From NCBI RefSeq assembly GCF_004919085.1, contig NZ_STGL01000008.1, positions 1 to 64,000 of the forward strand: 64,000 bases of DNA, written 5' to 3'. The notes under the pieces are model-generated. The model had not been told where the DNA came from. It was given only the letters and a program-made list of their open reading frames with translations, and did not search any database. This DNA comes from Nocardioides sp. GY 10127. GTDB lineage: Bacteria; Actinomycetota; Actinomycetes; Propionibacteriales; Nocardioidaceae. Below are positions 34,315-43,079 of this stretch, in pieces (position 1 is the stretch's first letter; each line of letters starts with the position of its first letter). The translations under genes were made by a program, and so were the position numbers.

Positions 34315-37220
34315 GACGCGTCACCGCCCTGCGCCGCGCCGTCCAGGCGGGAGGCGAGCAGCTCGGCCAGGTGGAGCGCGCGGACGCCCACGAGGTCGTC
34401 GAGCTGCACCTTGCAGGACATGCCGTCGGCGAGCACCACGGCGTCCGGGTGCGAGCGGACGGCCGGCAGCAGGTTCGTCTCGGCGACGGCGACGGACACC
34501 TCGTAGTGCCCCTCCTCCATGCCGAAGTTGCCCGCGAGCCCGCAGCAGCCCGACACCTTGGTGACGCTCGCGCCCAGGTCGCGCAGGAGCGTCTCGTCGG
34601 TGCCCCAGCCGATGACCGCGTGGTGGTGGCAGTGCGGCTGCGCCACGACCTCGACGCCCGTGAGGTCGGGCAGGGCCAGCTCCGGCCGCTCGGCCCGGAG
34701 CCGGGTCAGCAGCTCGGCGAAGGAGAGCATCCCCTCCGCCACGGTCACCGCGCGCGGGTCGTCGGTGAGCTCGGTGGCGTCCGAGCGCAGCGTGGCCAGG
34801 CACGACGGCTCGAGGGCGACCACGGGCACGCCGGAGGAGACGTAGCGCTCCAGCGTCTCGACGGAGGCGGCGACGATCTTCTGGGCCTTGGTGAGCTGGC
34901 CGGTGGTGATCCAGGTGAGGCCGCAGCAGGCGTGCTCGTCGATCACCTTCACGCGCAGGCCGAGGGACTCGAGCACCTCGATGGCGGCGTGCGCGGAGCC
35001 GGTCTGGAAGTGGTCGGTGAACGAGTCCGCCCACACCCACACGTCCGGGACGCGGGCGTCGGCCGCACGCTCTGTGCGGCGCTCGCCGGCGCGCACCGTC
35101 GTGGTCGCGAACGACGGGATCGAGCGTCGCTGGTCCACGCCGGCGACCTTCTTGGCGACGCGCGCCAGGGGGCCGATCCGCAGCGAGGTGTTGGCCAGGC
35201 CGGCCACCGGCGCGATCAGGCGCGACCACAGCGGCAGCCGGCCCAGGGTCAGGTGGCTCATCGGGCGGCGCTCGGTCGCGCCGTCACCGTCGTAGCGCTG
35301 GTGCAGCGCCTCGGACTTGTAGGTGGCCATGTCGACGCCCGTGGGGCAGTCGCTGGCGCAGCCCTTGCAGGCCAGGCACAGGTCGAGCGCCTCGCCGACC
35401 GCCGGGTCGGACAGCCCGTGCAGCAGGGTGCCGTCCAGCGCCTCCTGCAGGACGCGCGAGCGACCGCGGGTGGAGTCCTTCTCGTCCCGCGTGGCCTGCC
35501 ACGAGGGGCACATGACGCCGCCCTTGGAGTCGGGCGCGACGCACTTGCCGACGCCCGTGCAGCGGTGGACGGCCTCGCCGAACGAGCCGTTGTCGTGCGC
35601 GAGGCGCAGCAGCGGCCGCGGCGCCTTCACCGGGCGGGCGGGGCGCAGGTCGGCATCCAGCGGGGCCGGGTCGACCAGCACCCCCGGGTTGAGGACGTCG
35701 TCCGGGTCCAGCGCGTGCTTGACCGCGCTGAACAGGCGCAGCGACTCCGCGTCGTACATGAGCGGCAGGAGCTCCGAGCGCGCCCGGCCGTCGCCGTGCT
35801 CGCCGGACATCGAGCCGCCGTGCTCGCCGAGCTTGGTCGCGCAGGCCACGAGGAACTCGCGGAAGCGGCGCGGGCCGGCGGCCGGGTCCACGTCGCGGTC
35901 GGAGAAGTCGAAGTCGATGCGGACGTGGACGCAGCCGTCGCCGAAGTGGCCGTACGGCACGCCCTGGAGGTCGTGCGCCGAGAGCAGGTCGTCGAACTCG
36001 CGCAGCCAGGTGCCCAGCTTCTCCGGGGGCACGGCCGCGTCCTCCCAGCCGGAGTAGGCGCGACGTCCGAGCGAGCGGGCGGCGAGGCCCGCGCCGTCCT
36101 CGCGGATGCGCCACAGCGCCGCGGCCTCGCGCTCGTCGGTGACGACGCGGTGGCCGAGGGCACCCGAGGCCGCCACGAGGGCGGTCTCCAGGGCGGGGTC
36201 GGTGTACTCGACGAACAGCCAGCCGCCGCCGGGCGGCAGGTCCGGCACGCCCCCGCCGGCCCGGACGAGGTCGACGATCCGGGCGTCGAGGCCCTCGCAG
36301 GCGGTGAGGCCGGCGTCGGCCGTGGACCGGCCGCCCACGGCGTCGGTGGCCGCGCCGGCGGCGGTGAGGAGGGCGGGGACGGCGTCGGCCGCCTCGGTCA
36401 TCGAGGGGTAGCCCAGCACCAGGAGGTGCCGGTCGACGCGGTCGTCGACCAGGCGCACGGTGGCGCCGAGGACGACGCCGAGCGTGCCCTCGGAGCCGAC
36501 GAGGAACTTCGCCAGGTCGCGGCCGTTCTCGGGGAGCAGGTGCTCGAGGGAGTACCCGCTCACCTGGCGGGTGAACCGGCCGAAGGACGTGCGGACGTGC
36601 GCGAGGTGGGAGTCCACCAGGCCGGCGAGGGCGTCACCGGCGGCCGAGGAGCCACCGGTCCAGACCTCCCCGGTGCCGAACGCGACGTCCATGGCGGTGA
36701 CGTTGTCGGAGGTACGGCCGTAGCCCAGCGCGCGCGAGCCGCAGGCGTTGTTGCCGATCATCCCGCCGATCGTGCAGCGGGGGTGCGTGGACGGGTCGGG
36801 CCCGAAGCGCAGGCCGTGCGGGGCCGCGGCGCGCTGCAGGACGGCGTGCGCGGTGCCCGGCTCGACGAGGGCCGTCCGGGACTCGGGGTCGACGGAGAGG
36901 ACCCGGTTGAGGTGGCGGGAGGTGTCCACGACGATGCCCGGGCCGACCGCGTTGCCGGCGATGGACGTGCCGGCGCCGCGCATTGTCAGCGGCACCCCCG
37001 TCTCGCGCGCCACGCCCAGGACGGCGAGGAGCTCGTCGCGGTGCCGCGGGCGGACCACCGCGCGCGGGGGGACGCGGTAGAGCGAGGCGTCGCTGGAGTA
37101 CAGGGCCCGGGCGAGGGCGGAGTCGTCGACGTCGGAGAGACCGGCACCGCGGAGAGCCGCCACGAGATCGGGGGCCGCGAGGTCGGACGCGGGGAGCGCA
37201 AGGTCGGGCACGGGTGCCAT
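34311..37220 (-). CDS. FAD-linked oxidase / Fe-S fusion dehydrogenase (D-2-hydroxyacid type)
   Basis: A 969-aa respiratory-type dehydrogenase combining GlpC/GlcF-like and GlcD-like parts. The N-terminal half is an FAD-binding type 4 oxidase (TMRGAGTSIAGNAVGPGIVV, CTIGGMIGNNACGSRALGYG, FLVGSEGTLGVV, GHFGDGCVHVRIDF). Next come two cysteine clusters (RCTGVGKCVAPDSKGGVMCPS, CLACKGCASDCPTG) for Fe-S centres. Last are two CCG motifs (HACCGLTW, GCCGLAGNFG). Likely substrates are D-lactate, D-2-hydroxyglutarate or glycolate, with electrons passed to the quinone pool. It is followed by a coupled membrane microprotein. Confidence 0.87.
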   Translation of the reverse strand: MAPVPDLALPASDLAAPDLVAALRGAGLSDVDDSALARALYSSDASLYRVPPRAVVRPRHRDELLAVLGVARETGVPLTMRGAGTSIAGNAVGPGIVVDTSRHLNRVLSVDPESRTALVEPGTAHAVLQRAAAPHGLRFGPDPSTHPRCTIGGMIGNNACGSRALGYGRTSDNVTAMDVAFGTGEVWTGGSSAAGDALAGLVDSHLAHVRTSFGRFTRQVSGYSLEHLLPENGRDLAKFLVGSEGTLGVVLGATVRLVDDRVDRHLLVLGYPSMTEAADAVPALLTAAGAATDAVGGRSTADAGLTACEGLDARIVDLVRAGGGVPDLPPGGGWLFVEYTDPALETALVAASGALGHRVVTDEREAAALWRIREDGAGLAARSLGRRAYSGWEDAAVPPEKLGTWLREFDDLLSAHDLQGVPYGHFGDGCVHVRIDFDFSDRDVDPAAGPRRFREFLVACATKLGEHGGSMSGEHGDGRARSELLPLMYDAESLRLFSAVKHALDPDDVLNPGVLVDPAPLDADLRPARPVKAPRPLLRLAHDNGSFGEAVHRCTGVGKCVAPDSKGGVMCPSWQATRDEKDSTRGRSRVLQEALDGTLLHGLSDPAVGEALDLCLACKGCASDCPTGVDMATYKSEALHQRYDGDGATERRPMSHLTLGRLPLWSRLIAPVAGLANTSLRIGPLARVAKKVAGVDQRRSIPSFATTTVRAGERRTERAADARVPDVWVWADSFTDHFQTGSAHAAIEVLESLGLRVKVIDEHACCGLTWITTGQLTKAQKIVAASVETLERYVSSGVPVVALEPSCLATLRSDATELTDDPRAVTVAEGMLSFAELLTRLRAERPELALPDLTGVEVVAQPHCHHHAVIGWGTDETLLRDLGASVTKVSGCCGLAGNFGMEEGHYEVSVAVAETNLLPAVRSHPDAVVLADGMSCKVQLDDLVGVRALHLAELLASRLDGAAQGGDAS

Positions 37221-37403
37221 TGTGTCCCCCCGCCCGTCGTCCGCCGCACCCGAGTCCGCCTCCCGGGACCGGGCGAACGCCCTCACGGGCACGGCCACGG
37301 GCCTACGATCGTCGCCGCGGGACCACCCGCGGCGACCCGCGCCGACCGGCCGGTCGAGCAGCCACGACCCCGACGTGGGGTCGGAGACGAGGAGGGCGTG
37401 GCC

Positions 37404-38555
37404 GTGCGTCGCTGGACCCTGGTGGCCGCCGCCGCCCTCGTGCTGACGCTCGTCGCCGGGGTGCTCGTCGCCTGGCGCGGGGCCAGCCTGGCCGACGCCG
37501 TGGGCGACGGGGTGGCCGCCGCCACCGGCGCGGACGCGACCGACCTCGCGCCGGAGCCGATCGTGGAGGGGTCCACGCTCGTGGACGCCCGCACCGGTGA
37601 GGCCTGGACCCCGCGAGGCGTGACCTGGACCGGCTTCGCGACGGCGTGCGCGCAGGGCTGGGGCTACTCGACGCTCGACGCGCTGGGCGAGGACGGCGCC
37701 GCCCAGGAGGCGGCGGCGCTGGCCGCCTGGGACGTCGACACCGTCCGGCTCACCCTCAACCTGGACTGCTGGTCCGACACGGGGCGCGGTGCCCCCGTGG
37801 GCGACGCGTTCCACGCGCGCGACGTGGCGGGGTACCGCGCCCAGGTCGTCGCCTTCGTCGACGCCCTGCACGCCGAGGGCCTGGCCGTCGTCCTCTCCCT
37901 CGACACCCGCAAGGCCCAGGGCTCGGACGAGGTGGAGCGACCGGCCTTCCCGGGCTCGGCGTCCATCGCCTTCTGGAGCCTGGTGGGCAGGACGTTCGCC
38001 GACGACCCGTCGGTGATGTTCGAGCTGTACGCGCGTCCCGGGGAGCCCTCGACGCGGTCGACCAGCACCTCCCCCTGGGTCGACGAGGGCGCCCTGTGGC
38101 GCGACGGCGACTACTCGCACGCCGGCGCGACCGCGCTGCTGGAGGCCGTCCGGGGTGCCGGTGCCGAGCAGCCGGTGCTGCTGGCCGGCCTCTCGGCGGG
38201 CCAGGACCTCGGCTCGTGGCTGGCGCTCGCGCCCGCGGACGGCCAGCTCGTGGCGTCCTTCCAGCCGACGCCCGGGGGCGCGTGCGCGACGACGTCCTGC
38301 TGGGACCGGGAGGTGGCCCCCGTCGCCGACGTCGTGCCCGTCGTGGCGACCGAGGTCAGCGCCGGCGAGGACGGCACCGACGCGGACGTCGCGCGGGCCT
38401 ACGCCCGCTGGGCGCGCCAGCACGGGACGGGCCTCCTCCTCGGCTGGTGGCGCACGGGGGCCGCGGACGACGGATCCCTGGTGAGCGACGACGCCGGCTC
38501 GCCCACGGCCTGGGGCACCGTCGCGGCCGGGCTGCTGGCCTCGGCCCGCGACTGA
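37404..38555 (+). CDS. GH5-like exported protein with degenerate catalytic site
   Basis: A 383-aa protein with an uncleaved or cleavable N-terminal helix (RWTLVAAAALVLTLVAGVLV) and a GH5 cellulase-like barrel (RGVTWTGFATACAQGWGYST, WDVDTVRLTLNLDCW, FVDALHAEGLAVVLSLDTR, DDPSVMFELYARPGEP, VVATEVSAGE). The acid/base position, normally Asn-Glu-Pro after FELY, reads Ala-Arg-Pro; the usual His before the next loop is Gln (ASFQPTPGGA). The nucleophile-type Glu in ATEVS is still present. It may bind rather than cut polysaccharide. The GTG at 37404 sits 8 bp after GGAGG; a GTG at 37398 is too close to it. It precedes the glycosyltransferase locus by 500 bp. Confidence 0.75.
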   Translation: MRRWTLVAAAALVLTLVAGVLVAWRGASLADAVGDGVAAATGADATDLAPEPIVEGSTLVDARTGEAWTPRGVTWTGFATACAQGWGYSTLDALGEDGAAQEAAALAAWDVDTVRLTLNLDCWSDTGRGAPVGDAFHARDVAGYRAQVVAFVDALHAEGLAVVLSLDTRKAQGSDEVERPAFPGSASIAFWSLVGRTFADDPSVMFELYARPGEPSTRSTSTSPWVDEGALWRDGDYSHAGATALLEAVRGAGAEQPVLLAGLSAGQDLGSWLALAPADGQLVASFQPTPGGACATTSCWDREVAPVADVVPVVATEVSAGEDGTDADVARAYARWARQHGTGLLLGWWRTGAADDGSLVSDDAGSPTAWGTVAAGLLASARD

Positions 38556-39058
38556 GCCCCTGCCCCTACATCCCTGGCCCTACCTCCCCGGCCGAGCACG
38601 CGCGGGACCGAGCGGACCGGACGCCCGCGCTGCCCGTTCGGGCATCCCGACGCCCACCCGACCTGCGAGGTCATGCCCCATTCCGGGGACATCTAGATAC
38701 CCCTAAAGGTATCGTCGTGACCGAAAATTGTCCGAGGCAAGCATCGCTGCAGGTCAGGGACCATTTTCCGGGTCGCGAGGCAGCGTCGCCGCGCCGGGTC
38801 CCCCAGCCCTCAGGCCCGAGGACATCCGTGGTCCGAACGCACTCCAAAGGTGCGTCCTCACGCTCCCCCCAGCACCGCGACACGCGGCCTGAACTGGGAT
38901 TACGTTGATTGTGGCAGGGCATGTGCAGCTGTTACCGAAGCGTGGACGTGCTGTTGCCTCCCGGGGTAACCGGGGCCCTTACCTTCGACGATGAAGACCC
39001 TGGGGTACCCAATGCCGCCCCCCACTGACCCCAGAGCCTCGGAAGGGATTCGGGACCA
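38556..39058 (+). promoter_or_regulatory. Long non-coding region upstream of the glycosyltransferase locus
   Basis: Five hundred bases without a convincing frame. Its middle is AT-richer than the surroundings. An inverted repeat GATACC-6-GGTATC lies at 38696-38713, and GGTAACC and GGTACC palindromes lie at 38965-39010. I find no firm -35/-10 pair and no match I trust to a known riboswitch. It probably holds the promoter and a long leader for the plus-strand operon that starts at 39059. Confidence 0.4.
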
Positions 39059-39310
39059 ATGACTGTTCAGGTGACCAACCAGCCCAAGCGGAAGTCCGTC
39101 GGCTCCGCGTGGCTGGGCGTGCTCACGACGCTGCTCATCTTCGTGGCGTCCTTCGCCTTCTTCCTGATCGCCCCCATCGCCATGCTGCTCGGGGCGCTCC
39201 TCGTGCACACCGTGATGACGGCCAAGCAGAAGGCCAAGTCCGGCGGGGGTGGCGGCGGCAGCGCGGCCGGCTCCGGCTCGGGCAGCGGCTTCGGAGCGGG
39301 TGCCCAGTGA
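39059..39310 (+). CDS. Small two-helix membrane protein, first gene of the surface-polysaccharide-type operon
   Basis: An 83-aa protein with a hydrophobic region at residues about 19-52 (WLGVLTTLLIFVASFAFFLI, then APIAMLLGALLVHTVM), probably two closely spaced helices, and a Gly/Ser-rich tail (GGGGGGSAAGSGSGSG). The next gene starts inside its stop (GTGA). The family is unknown. A small subunit of the glycosyltransferase complex is a reasonable guess. Confidence 0.7.
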   Translation: MTVQVTNQPKRKSVGSAWLGVLTTLLIFVASFAFFLIAPIAMLLGALLVHTVMTAKQKAKSGGGGGGSAAGSGSGSGFGAGAQ

Positions 39311-41436
39311 CCGCCTCGATCCAGCGCAGCAGCAGCCGACGCCTCACCGAGGGCGTCGAGTCCCGCGTGGCGACCCTTCTCCCCGAGGGCATCTGCCGCA
39401 CCTTCCGCGTCATGCCGTACGCGGTGGTCGACGACCAGGTCCTGGTCGCCGCCTCCGACGCCGACGACGAGATCACCCTCCAGGTGGTCGCCGAGCGCGT
39501 CGACGCGCCCGTCGTCCTCGTCCGGCACACCGCCAACGAGATCGTCGCCGCCATCGACGACGTCTACCCGCCGATCGAGGACGAGCTCGAGACCGTCGAG
39601 GAGCGCCGCACGCGCATCCAGATGGCCCAGATGCTCACCCGCAGCGGGCTCATCACCAACGAGCAGCTCCAGTCCGCGATGATCCAGCACGCCCGCAGCG
39701 GCGACCCGCTGGGCGACATCCTCGTGGCCGACGAGGCCATCTCCGAGGACATCCTCGTGGCGGCGCTCTCCGAGATCCACCAGATGCAGCGCGTCGGTCT
39801 GCGCGACTTCACCCCGGACATGGAGGTCGCCCGCCGGCTCCCCGAGCCGATCGCGCAGCGCCACCAGGTGCTCCCGGTCGCCGACGCGGACGGCACCCTG
39901 CTCCTCGCCGTCCAGCGTCCGCTCTCCCCCGAGCTCCTCGAGGAGGTCGAGGAGGCCGTCCAGCAGCCGGTCCGCCAGCTCCTGGCCAACCGCATCGACC
40001 TGGACGAGCTGATCCAGAAGGTGCACGGCGAGTACTACTCCGAGCTGGCGACGTCCTTCCTCATGGAGAACGCCCCGGAGATCTCCGCCCACCGCGTGTT
40101 CTCCACCCCGCAGAAGGTCGGCGGCATCGGCTTCCTCGTGCTCGTCGCGATCTGCATGGTCTTCGAGCCGATGAAGACCCTGATCGGCCTGGTGACCCTC
40201 GCGAGCGTCATCTACCTGGTCGTCTCGGTCTACAAGTTCCGCCTCACCCTGCGCGCCCTCGGCACCCACCTCGAGATCGAGGCCACGCCCGAGGAGATCG
40301 CGGCGCTGGACGAGCGGACGCTGCCGATCTACACGATCCTCGTGCCGCTGTACAAGGAGGGCAACATCGTCAAGCGCCTCGTGCGCGACATGAACGCCCT
40401 CGACTACCCGCGCACCCGCCTCGACGTGAAGCTCCTCTGCGAGGAGGACGACGTCGAGACGATCGAGATGATCAAGTCGATGGACCTGCCCCCGCACTTC
40501 CACTGCGTGGTCGTCCCCGACTCCCTGCCGAAGACCAAGCCCAAGGCCTGCAACTACGGCCTGATGGTCGCGCGCGGCAAGTACTGCGTCATCTTCGACG
40601 CCGAGGACCGCCCGGACCCGGACCAGCTCAAGAAGGCCGTCATCGCGTTCAACCGCGTCGGCGACAACGTGGCCTGCGTCCAGGGCAAGCTCAACCACTT
40701 CAACCAGGACCAGAACCTGCTCACCGCCTGGTTCGCCAACGAGTACTCGATGCACTTCGAGCTCGTGCTCCCCGCCATGGGTGCCTCGGAGTCGCCGATC
40801 CCGCTGGGCGGCACCTCGAACCACTTCGTGACCTCGATCCTGCGCGAGCTCGGCGCCTGGGACCCCTTCAACGTCACCGAGGACGCCGACCTCGGCATCC
40901 GCCTCCACCGTGAGGGCTACCGGACGGCGATGATCGACTCCACCACGCTGGAGGAGGCCAACTCCCAGGTCCCGAACTGGATCCGCCAGCGCAGCCGGTG
41001 GAACAAGGGCTACTACCAGACGTGGCTCGTGCACATGCGCAACCCGATCGGGCTGCTGCTCAAGATCGGCCCGAAGGACTTCATGTCCTTCAACCTGACC
41101 ATGGGCTCGGCCTACGTGCTGCTGATGAACCCGATCTTCTGGTCGCTGACCACGCTCTACGTCATCACGCAGGCGGGCTTCATCCAGGCGCTGTTCCCGG
41201 GCCTGGTCTTCTACATGGCCTCCGCGATGCTCTTCGTGGGCAACTTCGTCTTCATCTACCTGAACCTGGCCGGCTCGCTGCAGCGCGGTGAGTTCGGCAT
41301 CACCAGGACGGCGCTCCTCTCCCCGCTCTACTGGGGCCTGATGAGCTGGGCGGCCTGGAAGGGCTTCATCCAGCTCTTCACCAACCCCTTCTACTGGGAG
41401 AAGACCGAGCACGGCCTGGACGAGGAGGAGCACTGA
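39307..41436 (+). CDS. Processive family 2 glycosyltransferase with N-terminal GspE-N/MshEN-like domains
   Basis: A 709-aa membrane enzyme. Residues about 10-240 are GspE-N-type: segment 105-155 (QMAQMLTRSGLITNEQLQSA, then PLGDILVADEAISEDILVAA) follows the MshEN pattern known to bind cyclic di-GMP, though some glycines are replaced. Two helices follow at 270-310. The GT2 domain (340-600) has YTILVPLYKEGN, IFDAEDRPDPDQL, TEDADLGIRL and QRSRW, i.e. the D, DxD, TED and Q-x-x-R-W set of cellulose-synthase-like processive enzymes. More helices lie at the C-terminus. The closest described architecture is NfrB, with its domain order reversed. It probably makes an extracellular polysaccharide under nucleotide control (inference). 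Confidence 0.87.
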   Translation: MTASIQRSSSRRLTEGVESRVATLLPEGICRTFRVMPYAVVDDQVLVAASDADDEITLQVVAERVDAPVVLVRHTANEIVAAIDDVYPPIEDELETVEERRTRIQMAQMLTRSGLITNEQLQSAMIQHARSGDPLGDILVADEAISEDILVAALSEIHQMQRVGLRDFTPDMEVARRLPEPIAQRHQVLPVADADGTLLLAVQRPLSPELLEEVEEAVQQPVRQLLANRIDLDELIQKVHGEYYSELATSFLMENAPEISAHRVFSTPQKVGGIGFLVLVAICMVFEPMKTLIGLVTLASVIYLVVSVYKFRLTLRALGTHLEIEATPEEIAALDERTLPIYTILVPLYKEGNIVKRLVRDMNALDYPRTRLDVKLLCEEDDVETIEMIKSMDLPPHFHCVVVPDSLPKTKPKACNYGLMVARGKYCVIFDAEDRPDPDQLKKAVIAFNRVGDNVACVQGKLNHFNQDQNLLTAWFANEYSMHFELVLPAMGASESPIPLGGTSNHFVTSILRELGAWDPFNVTEDADLGIRLHREGYRTAMIDSTTLEEANSQVPNWIRQRSRWNKGYYQTWLVHMRNPIGLLLKIGPKDFMSFNLTMGSAYVLLMNPIFWSLTTLYVITQAGFIQALFPGLVFYMASAMLFVGNFVFIYLNLAGSLQRGEFGITRTALLSPLYWGLMSWAAWKGFIQLFTNPFYWEKTEHGLDEEEH

Positions 41437-43079
41437 TGAGCACCACCGTCCAGCCGGCGATCATCACGAACGCCGCTCGCCTCGCCGGGATCGTCCAGGC
41501 CGTCGGCCGACGCTCCGCCGACGTCCCCCGTCGCTGGTGGGAGAGCGCGCTGGTCTTCGGCCTCTCCCTGGTCGTCTACACCTGGATCGGCTTCCGGGTC
41601 GTCGCGCAGCTGCACATCGTCAACTACGACATCCTCGACCGGATGAACCGCGCCCTCATGGTGTGGCACAACAACCCGGCCAAGATGTCGGCGATCGGCT
41701 TCGACTACCCGCCGCTCCAGACGCTGCTGATCTCGCCGCTCACGATCTTCCGGCTGGGCGTCGACTTCCTGGTCGTCATCCCGGTGGCCTCGGCGTTCTT
41801 CGCCGGCCTGCTGATGATGTACCTGAACACGATGATGCGCCGCACCGGCATCCCGGTGTTCCTGCGGATCGCGCTGCTGGTCGCGTTCGGCCTCAACCCG
41901 CTCGTCGTCCTCTACGCCACCACCGGCTCCCCGATGATGATCTGGCTGGCGTTCCTGGTCGCCTCGGTCGGCGCCCTCTACGCCTGGTACATCACCGCCG
42001 ACGTCCGCTTCATCATGATCGGCGGCCTCGCGTTCGCGGTGGCCGGCCTCTCCGGCTACACCACGCTGCTCTACTTCCTGCTCGCCGCCGTCGGCGTCGG
42101 CGCGATCCTCGCCCACCTCGGCGCGGACGGCACCGAGGTCGAGGGGACGATGGTCGGCTTCGCCTCCCCCGCGATCTACGTCGTCGCTCTGTGGACGGGC
42201 TTCAACCTCCTGCTCGCGGGCAACCCGATCTACTGGATCACCAGCGCCGCCCCCACGACCACGGACATCGAGCAGTTCACCGCCCTCGGGCTCCTGCGCT
42301 GGACCGGTGAGCTGGTGCTCTTCGGGGCACCGCTGGCGATCCTGGTCCTGCCGGCGCTGCTCTTCGTCGGCCTGGGCCGCAACAACCCCTTCGCGGTGCT
42401 GCTCAGCCTCATGCTGACCCTCTCGATCCTCACCCCGGCCATGTCGGTGCTGCTCGGCCTCACCGACTCGCCGATGGCGATGGAGAACGCCGTCCCGATC
42501 CTGGTGATGTCGGTGATCGGCGCGCTGTGGCTGGCCCGCTCGGCCGGCGAGGGCGCCGCGGCGATCAGCGGCCTGCTCGCGCTGGCGCTCGTGGCGAGCA
42601 TCCCGTGGACGTTCCAGGGCATGCGCACGTACAAGTACCAGAACCTGGAGAAGGTCTTCACCCAGGGCATCCTCTCCGGGGAGAGCCAGGAGGGCGCCAC
42701 GACCAAGGGCGGCCAGACGATCACGCTCGACCCGGCGCTCGACATGGGCCAGTGGATCCAGGAGAACGTGGACGCCACGGGCTCCGTGCTCACCGACAAC
42801 TCCGCCACGTACGCCGTCATGCTCTTCAGCGGCGAGCCGGAGCTGTTCTTCGACCGCATCGACAAGTCCGACGGGCCCTGGCTCCAGGCCGCGAAGAACC
42901 CGGTCAAGGCCGACGTCGACTACTTCCTCCTGACCACGGACGGTGACGACCTCCTCAGCGAGCAGTACCCGGAGCTGCTGAGCAGCGGCGAGCTGACCGT
43001 CGTCTACTCCAACGCCGAGTACGCCGTCGTGGCCGTCCCCGCCGACTTCGCCGGTCTCACGGAGGCTTCCGCGTCATGA
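41436..43079 (+). CDS. Multispanning membrane protein, GT-C-like
   Basis: A 547-aa protein with about 10-11 hydrophobic helices between residues 35 and 400 and a C-terminal extracytoplasmic domain of about 140 residues (DMGQWIQENVDATGSVLTDN). GFDYPPLQTLL after the first helix recalls the YPP motif of GT-C glycosyltransferases of the DUF2029/GT87 and PMT groups, which use polyprenyl-linked sugars. Its ATG overlaps the GT2 stop (TGATG). It could add sugars on the outer face or help polymer export; no catalytic Asp can be assigned with certainty. Confidence 0.7.
   Translation: MSTTVQPAIITNAARLAGIVQAVGRRSADVPRRWWESALVFGLSLVVYTWIGFRVVAQLHIVNYDILDRMNRALMVWHNNPAKMSAIGFDYPPLQTLLISPLTIFRLGVDFLVVIPVASAFFAGLLMMYLNTMMRRTGIPVFLRIALLVAFGLNPLVVLYATTGSPMMIWLAFLVASVGALYAWYITADVRFIMIGGLAFAVAGLSGYTTLLYFLLAAVGVGAILAHLGADGTEVEGTMVGFASPAIYVVALWTGFNLLLAGNPIYWITSAAPTTTDIEQFTALGLLRWTGELVLFGAPLAILVLPALLFVGLGRNNPFAVLLSLMLTLSILTPAMSVLLGLTDSPMAMENAVPILVMSVIGALWLARSAGEGAAAISGLLALALVASIPWTFQGMRTYKYQNLEKVFTQGILSGESQEGATTKGGQTITLDPALDMGQWIQENVDATGSVLTDNSATYAVMLFSGEPELFFDRIDKSDGPWLQAAKNPVKADVDYFLLTTDGDDLLSEQYPELLSSGELTVVYSNAEYAVVAVPADFAGLTEASAS

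Noticed and set aside
38556..39058. Cyclic di-GMP or cyclic di-AMP riboswitch in the leader
   Set aside because: Tempting because of the MshEN-like domain downstream, but I could not match the conserved core of either class by eye. A covariance-model search would settle it.
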